DNA of 24,083 nucleotides. Origin: a virus. Of the stretch, positions 19,150-24,083 are shown in pieces. Below the pieces are notes generated by a model. The model made no database searches. It was not told the DNA's origin and saw only the letters and a list, made by a program, of their open reading frames with translations. Each line of letters begins with the position of its first letter. The first letter of the stretch is position 1. Where the stretch lies: the IMG/VR virus record IMGVR_UViG_3300028597_000335, positions 1 to 24,083 of that record; one strand, 5' to 3'. Made by a program: the position numbers and the translations under genes.

Positions 19150-19377
19150 ATGAATTACATCGAGATCTGGCATACCCTGCCACCAAAGGGTATTGGTGTG
19201 CCATTCATGGCTTGTGAGCCTACTATAACCGGAATTGACGTATCCGAGTATCGATGGAATGGTGACACACTGCAATACTCAGTTGAGTACGAACCGGGGT
19301 GTGTGCGGTGGTGCGAGGATAACACAGGGCAACTCTTCTATGAAGGGACTGTCTTCCTTGTTCAGATAGGAGTGTGA
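19150..19377 (+). CDS. Hypothetical protein, first rightward gene, 75 aa
   Basis: MNYIEIWHTLPPKGIGVPF; beta-rich with GDTLQYSVEYEPGCVRWCED and ending TVFLVQIGV. ATG at 19150 is chosen because AGAGGTG lies six bases upstream; the GTG nine bases before it is part of that site. First gene after the promoter at 19089, so probably early. Stop immediately followed by the next ATG. Family not recognised. Confidence 0.72.
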   Translation: MNYIEIWHTLPPKGIGVPFMACEPTITGIDVSEYRWNGDTLQYSVEYEPGCVRWCEDNTGQLFYEGTVFLVQIGV

Positions 19378-19542
19378 ATGGCTAGATTAATCACGACAGG
19401 CGTACCAAAAGGTAAAATGGTACCGACTGTGACAGGGAACGCCTTCAACAGCAACATCCCACCACCGAGTAAGGTGCCGTTGCTGCCGAAGAAAATGAAC
19501 ATGCCTTTCTGGCAACGTGTAAAGGAGTGGTGGACAGAATGA
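19378..19542 (+). CDS. Hypothetical proline-rich protein, 54 aa
   Basis: Translated directly: MARLITTGVPKGKMVP, a Thr/Asn/Pro-rich middle with NIPPPSKVPLLPKK and a tryptophan-rich end FWQRVKEWWTE. Basic and probably unstructured except for the final amphipathic helix, which might contact a membrane or protein surface. Tail-to-head with both neighbours (TGA ATG before, ATGA after). No family recognised. Confidence 0.7.
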   Translation: MARLITTGVPKGKMVPTVTGNAFNSNIPPPSKVPLLPKKMNMPFWQRVKEWWTE

Positions 19543-19748
19543 GTATTGTGGTAGAATGTCCAAAGGGTGTATTCACTCGCCTTATGAAAGGTCGTCGGGC
19601 ACTGGAACTATACGAACTAGCTAAGGGTCCAAACGGTAAGAAAGGGACGAAGCAGAAACCTAGCTTTGCTGACCAGTTCGTACACCATATGACAGAACTT
19701 GAACGTAAATATCAAAAGGAGATCGGAAATGTGGCGACCAATCGCTGA
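19539..19748 (+). CDS. Hypothetical basic protein, 69 aa
   Basis: MSIVVECPKGVFTRLMKGRR, a helix ELYELAKG, a lysine-rich loop (NGKKGTKQK) and a C-terminal helix. The ATG overlaps the upstream stop (ATGA); a GTG twelve bases earlier is too near the AAAGGAG. Basic loop suggests nucleic-acid binding, unproven. It overlaps the next gene by 20 bases. Confidence 0.7.
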   Translation: MSIVVECPKGVFTRLMKGRRALELYELAKGPNGKKGTKQKPSFADQFVHHMTELERKYQKEIGNVATNR

Positions 19749-19929
19749 GCTTCCACAGGTTTACAAAGACACTCGACGGATGTTCGTTGTGAGAGGTCGT
19801 GCTCCATATGGAAGAGAAAAAACCTATATTACAGACCCATATTGCGTCTGGCTAAGCAAGGTCAATGAGTATGTTCGTTGGCCACACAAGAACATCCAAC
19901 CAACTGAATTTATGGAGCTACCGGAATGA
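19729..19929 (+). CDS. DUF551-like small protein, 66 aa
   Basis: MWRPIAELPQVYKDTRRMF at the start and PTEFMELPE at the end recall DUF551-type phage and prophage proteins (W.pi.elP ... tHwmplPe), which have no known function. AAAGGAGATCGGAA precedes the ATG; upstream in-frame codons belong to the preceding gene. The stop overlaps the next ATG. Confidence 0.7.
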   Translation: MWRPIAELPQVYKDTRRMFVVRGRAPYGREKTYITDPYCVWLSKVNEYVRWPHKNIQPTEFMELPE

Positions 19930-20084
19930 AACCTACGCACATCACCAAACCAGAGTTTCCATACCCTGTCGAGTATTACCTGATCGATGGTGTGTTCTAC
20001 GTCAAGGACTACCACGACGAGCTTCAGGCAGGGATGATAAACCAGTTGGAAGATCCTTATGAACTCGTGGAAGAGATTCAATGA
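19926..20084 (+). CDS. Hypothetical acidic protein, 52 aa
   Basis: Translated directly: MKPTHITKPEFPYPVEYYLI, then DGVFYVKDYHDELQAG and an acidic end ELVEEIQ. It is bounded on both sides by ATGA overlaps. Small alpha/beta appearance; family not recognised. Confidence 0.72.
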   Translation: MKPTHITKPEFPYPVEYYLIDGVFYVKDYHDELQAGMINQLEDPYELVEEIQ

Positions 20085-20320
20085 AACCAGTTGCCTACAT
20101 GAAAGGTGAAGTACTCGAAACCCTGCACCCACAGGACTGCTTCTACGCCTTTGCTAGCCCAGCAAAAGGTGCAACAATAGGTCTGTACACAGAAGACCAA
20201 GTTCGTGAGCTATGGTCAAAGCTGCACGTTGAGACTGGGTTGCTTCAGGTTGTAGACGCGACAACATCTGGCACCATGTCATCAGTGACCAACATCGAAC
20301 CCTTGATGCTGATTTCCTAG
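20081..20320 (+). CDS. Conserved phage protein, PVAY/YTEDQVREL type, 79 aa
   Basis: MKPVAYMKGEVLETLH at the N-terminus and IGLYTEDQVRELWSKL at about 33-48. I recall PVAY...LYT..QV..L as a pattern shared by many short phage and prophage proteins without a known role; the second part is a helix. ATG overlaps the upstream stop. Last gene before the helicase promoter. Confidence 0.72.
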   Translation: MKPVAYMKGEVLETLHPQDCFYAFASPAKGATIGLYTEDQVRELWSKLHVETGLLQVVDATTSGTMSSVTNIEPLMLIS

Positions 20321-20329
20321 AAAATATTG

Positions 20330-20359
20330 TTGACAAGGCTATTGAGCTAGGTCTATAAT
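20330..20359 (+). promoter_or_regulatory. Sigma70 promoter for UvrD-like helicase
   Basis: TTGACA (20330-20335), 18 bp, TATAAT (20354-20359), both hexamers perfect. It lies just after the stop at 20320 and gives a leader of about 30 bases before the helicase ATG at 20396. The long spacer may reduce activity slightly. Confidence 0.85.
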
Positions 20360-20395
20360 CTCGCTCATCAAAACGAACACAACTGGAGAAACACA

Positions 20396-22039
20396 ATGAG
20401 CGTTATCGTACCAACCGCTGAACAGAAGGGTGTTATTGAGCTTTCCAAGATCCATAACGAGATCAAGATTGCTGCGTATGCCGGTGCAGCAAAGACTAGC
20501 ACCCTCACGATGGTTGCAGAAGAACACATCGTTCCGAGTCTGTTTCTGACTTTCAACAAGGCTCTGGCTGTTGATGCGCAAGCTCGTTTCCCATCGTGGG
20601 TCGAATGTCGCACTACTCACAGCTTGGCGTATCAAGCGTTTGGTGCACCTCTCCAGAACAAGCTGTCGCGACCAAAGGGTGCGTACAAGAACGTTGCTGG
20701 AACTGGTACCGAGATTGCCAAGTACTTCAAGCTTGGTGACTTCTTGTATCTCCTTCAGGGTGAGCGTGAGGAACGTAAGATCAAGAAAGGTGGTGTAGGA
20801 GTAGCCATTAAAGAGACTGTGGCGCGCTATGAACAGTCTGGTGACAAGGATATGGAGTTTAAGCATGTATCGACTACTGTTTGCGATACAGCACTCCTAC
20901 ATGATGAGAAAGCAATGCGTTCGTTTAAATACCACATTCTGACCTATGCTCAGAAGCTGTGGGCACTTCGCATCAATCCTAAGATTGATGTACTGTGCAC
21001 TCACGACACATACCTGAAGCTCTACCAGTTGTCGAAGCCTGACCTTAGCAAGTATGAGATTCTGTACCTTGATGAGGTGCAAGACACAGCTGGTGTTGTT
21101 CTTGACATTTTCCTGAACCAGATCGGTCGTTGTAAACTGATTGCTGTCGGTGATGAATACCAGAACATTTATAGCTGGCGTGGTGCTCAGAACGCAATGC
21201 TTAAACTGGACTGGCCTGAAGCCCGTCTCACTAAGAGCTTCCGCTTTGGTCAATCCGTTGGCGACATCGCGGACTGTGTACTTGCCCGAAATGGTGAAAA
21301 GATCACCGATGTGAAAGGTTGGGAGAAGTTGTCCACCTTCGTGTACGCACCGACTGACATTCCACAGGAAATCATGGACGGTCAGTATGCAATGCTGTTC
21401 CGTACCAACGGTGCACTGATCTTTGAAGCTGTCCGCCTGATGGAGATGGGTAAGACTGTCAACTTGGAAATCGACGTATCCGATTTCACGAAGATGCTTG
21501 ACTCTGCTATCGAACTGTACAAGGGTAACCAGTGGAAGGTGAAGCACGAAAACTTCCTTCAGTTCGAAGACTGGCAGGAATTCGGTATCGAAGCTGAGGT
21601 TGTGAAAGGTGAGATGCTTCGAATCTTCAAGATGGTCGAGAACGGCAGCGTATACCAAATCCTCGGACTTCTGTCGAAGCATGAGAACGTCGAAAACCCA
21701 GATGTGGTACTCACCACTGCCCACAAGGGTAAAGGTCGTGAATGGGATGTTGTGGTGCTTGCTGAGGACTTCCCAAGCCCATGGGATAACGAAGGTAAGT
21801 GGGTTGGTCTGACTGACGCTGAACGCAACCTGCTGTACGTCGCTCTGACCCGGGCGAAGAAGGTGTTGTGCTACAACGTGACTGTCATGGAGATGATCGA
21901 ACGCTGCATGAATAAGAACAAGTATGACTACGACGATCTTCTGTCTGAAGAACAGCTTGAGGCTCAACGCAACATCGAAGAGATCCTTCGTCGGGAAGCT
22001 CAGGAATTGAACACCATCGTCATCGGTATGGGAAAGTAG
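20396..22039 (+). CDS. UvrD/Rep-like superfamily 1 DNA helicase, 547 aa
   Basis: ATP-dependent 3'-5' type DNA helicase with all SF1A motifs in order: Walker A YAGAAKTST (K33), Ia LTFNKALA (51-58), TTHSLAY (73-79), Walker B YLDEVQDT (224-231), motif III VGDEYQNIYSWRGA (251-264), IV SFRFG (281-285), V TTAHKGKGREWD (440-451) and VI NLLYVALTRAKK (478-489, arginine finger R486). Length is shorter than UvrD (about 720), close to the F-box/FBH1-like and phage Dda-sized group. Likely roles are clearing proteins from DNA, recombination or replication restart. It has its own strong promoter and the ribosome binding site TGGAGAAACACA. No sign of a nuclease domain. Confidence 0.93.
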   Translation: MSVIVPTAEQKGVIELSKIHNEIKIAAYAGAAKTSTLTMVAEEHIVPSLFLTFNKALAVDAQARFPSWVECRTTHSLAYQAFGAPLQNKLSRPKGAYKNVAGTGTEIAKYFKLGDFLYLLQGEREERKIKKGGVGVAIKETVARYEQSGDKDMEFKHVSTTVCDTALLHDEKAMRSFKYHILTYAQKLWALRINPKIDVLCTHDTYLKLYQLSKPDLSKYEILYLDEVQDTAGVVLDIFLNQIGRCKLIAVGDEYQNIYSWRGAQNAMLKLDWPEARLTKSFRFGQSVGDIADCVLARNGEKITDVKGWEKLSTFVYAPTDIPQEIMDGQYAMLFRTNGALIFEAVRLMEMGKTVNLEIDVSDFTKMLDSAIELYKGNQWKVKHENFLQFEDWQEFGIEAEVVKGEMLRIFKMVENGSVYQILGLLSKHENVENPDVVLTTAHKGKGREWDVVVLAEDFPSPWDNEGKWVGLTDAERNLLYVALTRAKKVLCYNVTVMEMIERCMNKNKYDYDDLLSEEQLEAQRNIEEILRREAQELNTIVIGMGK

Positions 22040-22062
22040 TACCTCAACTTGAGATTGGAAGC

Positions 22063-22296
22063 GTGTCGATTGTTGATTGGAGGGACTACGGTCCCTCATT
22101 CGATACTCAGGTTGAGATAATGTTTGACGACGATAGTAATTGTATGTATGATGAGGACACAAAGTCGTACTGGGGCACTACAACCTTCCAAGGTGAAAAG
22201 ACCCGTACAGAATGGCATGACGACGGTCGAACAACCTATCATTGGGGTGGGCCATGTTTGCCAACTACTTACGATTCCAATGGGGAAGAGTGTTAA
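22063..22296 (+). CDS. Hypothetical protein, 77 aa
   Basis: VSIVDWRDYGPSFDTQVEIMF with a GTG start at 22063; the only in-frame alternative is an ATG nineteen codons later. Middle is acidic, then YWGTTTFQGEKTRTEWHDDG and YHWGGPCLP. Beta-rich. The ribosome binding site (GGAAG) is weak and near. The stop overlaps the next ATG (TAATG), supporting the frame. Family not recognised. Confidence 0.65.
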   Translation: MSIVDWRDYGPSFDTQVEIMFDDDSNCMYDEDTKSYWGTTTFQGEKTRTEWHDDGRTTYHWGGPCLPTTYDSNGEEC

Positions 22297-22616
22297 TGAA
22301 GATCTTAGTTATCACCGGCGATACACCGTGGATCAACTCAGGAAAGAGTCAGTTTAATGACCTACTGATTACAGCAATGTCAGAGCAAGGTCATGAGGTG
22401 GAGATCATGACGCTGGGCGAATATGCAAAAACGTACCCAGAGCAAAACAATACAGTATTTATTGGTGAAATGGCTGAGCTTGGTGACAAGTTAAAGCATT
22501 TTGATTATGTACTTGAACACAGTTACAAGGTTCCACATTACAGGGAGTTCCCGATTACAACTAACTTCAAGGAACGCAAACCTAAACCCTATTACAGAAA
22601 AGGGGAACGTTGGTGA
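22296..22616 (+). CDS. Short protein with GT-B-like N-terminus, 106 aa
   Basis: MKILVITGDTPWINSGKSQ then a helix and GHEVEIMTLGEY look like the first beta-alpha-beta of a GT-B glycosyltransferase or a related nucleotide-binding fold. The rest is short (YVLEHSYKVPHY, then a basic end), so at 106 residues it could only be a partial or divergent domain. It is not a clean Walker A site because the residue opening the loop is P, not G or A. ATG overlaps the previous stop, with GGAAGAG in front. DNA modification or a remnant of a larger transferase are possibilities. Confidence 0.6.
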   Translation: MKILVITGDTPWINSGKSQFNDLLITAMSEQGHEVEIMTLGEYAKTYPEQNNTVFIGEMAELGDKLKHFDYVLEHSYKVPHYREFPITTNFKERKPKPYYRKGERW

Positions 22617-22756
22617 GATATGAAATTGCAGAGTTGACAAAGTGGGGTTGGTTCATTCATACTTTCGACACGTTCATGGACCTGCACAGGTTCTGCGAAA
22701 GTCGGAAAGGTAAAGTCCAATCCACTGTTGAACCATTCAAAACTGAACCATTTTAG
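22613..22756 (+). CDS. Hypothetical protein, 47 aa, GTG start
   Basis: Translated directly: VRYEIAELTKWGWFIHTF, then FMDLHRFCESRKGKV and an end EPFKTEPF. GTG overlaps the preceding stop (GTGA) and AGGGGA is nearby; the TAG lies nine bases before the next ATG. Aromatic and basic, compact. Family not recognised. Confidence 0.65.
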   Translation: MRYEIAELTKWGWFIHTFDTFMDLHRFCESRKGKVQSTVEPFKTEPF

Positions 22757-22765
22757 GAGAACTAA

Positions 22766-22999
22766 ATGAAACTGATTGATGAACGCACAGCCACTATCAA
22801 CTACACTCGCGATACTATGAAACAAGGCAAGGTGTATCAGCAAATTGATGATAAAAACGTGGTAATTTATGTTGTTGATGAAGGCAAAGTCGTTGACTTG
22901 TGTACCAATGAACTGCTCAGCCTTGCCTATGACTTCGACATAGAAGACCGATTCGTAGAACTGGAAGCCACTCTCACTATCAAAAGAGTAACCGTATGA
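22766..22999 (+). CDS. Tandem-family small protein, copy 1, 77 aa
   Basis: MKLIDERTATINYTRDTMK then QGKVYQQIDDKNVVIYVV, CTNELLSLAY and a closing ATLTIKRV. The core G-x-[VTA]-Y, a turn, two strands, [ST]xEL[LF] and a final L-x-[IV] strand recur in the genes at 22996, 23726 and 23950, which points to local duplication. TAGGAGAACTAA precedes the ATG. Probably a small beta-rich domain with a helix; function unknown. Confidence 0.75.
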   Translation: MKLIDERTATINYTRDTMKQGKVYQQIDDKNVVIYVVDEGKVVDLCTNELLSLAYDFDIEDRFVELEATLTIKRVTV

Positions 23000-23229
23000 C
23001 TATAGTAATCAAAGACAATCGTGAAGAAACCCGGAAAGACGCTTATCCGCAGGAACTGGTTTACGGTCAAGCATATTTCTGTAACAAGCATCAGCAGGCC
23101 GTGTTTGTAGATATGGAGGAGAAAAACATCATCTACTTCGATGATGGTGTGGTCCAAGAAATTGAAAAACTTCAATATGATAGGACTTTCACCCCGATCC
23201 GTATCACTTTGACTATTGACCATGCGTGA
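22996..23229 (+). CDS. Tandem-family small protein, copy 2, 77 aa
   Basis: MTIVIKDNREETRKDAYP, then YGQAYFCNKHQQAVFV, acidic middle and RITLTIDHA at the end. Aligns with copy 1 over the G-x-x-Y turn, the following strands and the terminal TLTI; the EL[LF] motif is replaced. ATG overlaps the previous stop (ATGA). Function unknown. Confidence 0.72.
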   Translation: MTIVIKDNREETRKDAYPQELVYGQAYFCNKHQQAVFVDMEEKNIIYFDDGVVQEIEKLQYDRTFTPIRITLTIDHA

Positions 23230-23512
23230 ATTTCCGTGTGAGTATACAGTCCAGCTTGGGTGTGTTAGCATCGTCGTCAACGTAACCAGCGATGTTAACC
23301 ACCCGGGGTCTGGCGATCCTTTCGAAGTGTCCGACTGGGATTACTACGGCTGGCGTGATACTGAGTGGGAGATCGTATCAGGTGCTTGGACGATGTGGGA
23401 TGGTAGTCGTGAAGCTATGACCAGTCAGGAATGTGAGTCTGTGGTAAACTCATACTATGAGAAATTTCAAGGACTGGTTCAATACATGATTGACAAAGAG
23501 AGTGAGATGTGA
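23222..23512 (+). CDS. Hypothetical protein, 96 aa
   Basis: MREFPCEYTVQLGCVSIVV; aromatic- and acid-rich middle (SDWDYYGWRDTEWEIV) and a C-terminal helix ending KESEM. The ATG at 23222 lies inside the end of copy 2 with no Shine-Dalgarno; a TTG two codons earlier is no better. Coupled translation is likely. Family not recognised. Confidence 0.65.
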   Translation: MREFPCEYTVQLGCVSIVVNVTSDVNHPGSGDPFEVSDWDYYGWRDTEWEIVSGAWTMWDGSREAMTSQECESVVNSYYEKFQGLVQYMIDKESEM

Positions 23513-23715
23513 AATTATTCATGTTCTGGGCAACTGTCACCCTCGCTGTAGGAGGTTGGAATGTTTCCAAGCATAACGGACATGACCCAGCAGTGGTTGT
23601 CGAAACCCAATACAAGAAGTGGCTGATGGACCAACGTCAACTTCCACCGACACCAGTTGTTGACAGGGAATGGCCTGACACATTTGAACATCACGTTAAA
23701 CGTACAACAGACTAG
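23509..23715 (+). CDS. Membrane-anchored small protein, 68 aa
   Basis: GTG start at 23509 overlapping the preceding stop (GTGA). Residues 3-17 (LFMFWATVTLAVGGW) form one hydrophobic segment with a basic residue before it, so an inner-membrane anchor with most of the protein outside, or an uncleaved signal. The rest is polar with LPPTPVVDREWPD. No cleavage site of normal form is visible. Role unknown. Confidence 0.65.
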   Translation: MKLFMFWATVTLAVGGWNVSKHNGHDPAVVVETQYKKWLMDQRQLPPTPVVDREWPDTFEHHVKRTTD

Positions 23716-23725
23716 GAGAAACAAA

Positions 23726-23953
23726 ATGGCTATCAACATCTTTGGAACACCACCAAAACCAAGCATTCACTTCAAAGATCTGAAGTGGGGGCATACTTAC
23801 CGGAATATTGCATCTAGAGAGATTGTCCTCTTATCAACCGGGTGCGAGTTCCCAATCGTTCTAAGTCATGAACTGTTTGCAGCATTTACACAGGAATACT
23901 TTGGAGATCCATATTTTGAAGAAGTTGACCTGAATGTGGAGGTGTTGGCATGA
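23726..23953 (+). CDS. Tandem-family small protein, copy 3, 75 aa
   Basis: MAINIFGTPPKPSIHFKDL, WGHTYRNIASREIVLL, LSHELFAAF and VDLNVEVLA at the end, matching copy 1 at the same spacing. The TPPKP near the start is shared with copy 4. TAGGAGAAACAAA precedes the ATG; 23 in-frame codons upstream belong to the preceding gene. Function unknown. Confidence 0.75.
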   Translation: MAINIFGTPPKPSIHFKDLKWGHTYRNIASREIVLLSTGCEFPIVLSHELFAAFTQEYFGDPYFEEVDLNVEVLA

Positions 23954-24083
23954 GTGTTAAATTTGAAGTACCACCAAAACCAGCAAGTAATATCCTCAGC
24001 TATGAAGCCTTACGGCAGGCACGAGCCTACCAGAACATTCACTCGGGTCAAGTAGTCATCGCTACGGACGACCATTACGTTCT
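23950..24083 (+). CDS. Tandem-family small protein, copy 4, partial (C-terminus beyond window)
   Basis: Begins MSVKFEVPPKPASNIL and continues with ARAYQNIHSGQVVIA, matching the TPPKP and YRNIASREIVLL parts of copy 3. ATG overlaps the previous stop (ATGA). The frame runs off the window edge after 44 codons. Function unknown. Confidence 0.72.
   Translation, partial: MSVKFEVPPKPASNILSYEALRQARAYQNIHSGQVVIATDDHYV

Noticed and set aside
20897-22162. Long minus-strand open frame (421 codons) opposite the UvrD-like helicase
   Set aside because: Antisense shadow; the plus strand encodes all helicase motifs.
22320-22350. Possible Walker A (GKS) in the short GT-B-like protein
   Set aside because: The residue opening the loop is P instead of G or A, and no Walker B follows.
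22633-22662. TTGACA with 17-bp spacing to TCATAC, plus strand
   Set aside because: Inside the 47-aa gene, weak -10, no gene placed to use it.
1-24083. tRNA genes, CRISPR arrays, insertion sequences, integrase or attachment sites
   Set aside because: No cloverleaf, spaced direct repeats, transposase or integrase motifs were found by reading either strand.

Overview
The window looks like part of the genome of a large, strictly lytic tailed bacteriophage, probably a myovirus of a gammaproteobacterium. The evidence is a phage-type replication set (FEN-like exonuclease, OB-fold ssDNA-binding protein, family B DNA polymerase, T7-like primase-helicase, UvrD-like helicase) embedded in dozens of tightly packed short genes with ATGA, TAATG or TGATG junctions, strong GGAG ribosome binding sites and host-like sigma70 promoters (TTGACA, 16-18 bp, TATAAT-like). 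The polymerase in two parts, the SPFH protein and the small-gene style recall the PAK_P1/Felix O1-type phages of roughly 90-100 kb. That placement is from memory and needs a search. I see no integrase, transposase, tRNA, rRNA or CRISPR array.

Layout. Positions 1-18857 are transcribed leftward and 19150-24083 rightward, from a divergent control region at about 18858-19149. That region holds two leftward promoters, one rightward promoter with an inverted repeat filling its spacer, and a perfect 16-bp palindrome. Reading in the direction of leftward transcription: two-helix membrane proteins, a zinc-ribbon microprotein and several unknowns (18857-16820); a frameshifted small gene (16794-16560); an SPFH/band-7 lipoprotein and a two-helix membrane protein with their own promoter and terminators (16555-15023); two related secreted proteins with a cysteine pair, under another promoter (15011-14318); a run of unknown small genes (14318-12664); the replication block with primase-helicase, a Lar-like zinc protein and the polymerase in two pieces around a 64-aa gene (12652-7838); small genes including four related beta-barrel-like proteins (7845-4544); the SSB preceded by a small gene with an in-frame stop (4543-3291); and the exonuclease with further small genes (3242-1).

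Rightward genes are seven short unknowns or DUF-like genes, a UvrD/Rep-type helicase with its own promoter, then more short genes. The latter include four related proteins of about 75-78 residues and a short protein whose start resembles a GT-B glycosyltransferase.

Working together: the exonuclease, SSB, polymerase, primase-helicase and UvrD-like helicase should provide most of the phage replisome and nucleotide recycling from host DNA. The secreted, lipoprotein and membrane genes form a separately regulated envelope block whose function I cannot name; it is the best candidate here for an undescribed system. Several genes below are shorter than 60 codons and were found by direct translation; their support is start/stop overlap with neighbours and ribosome binding sites.
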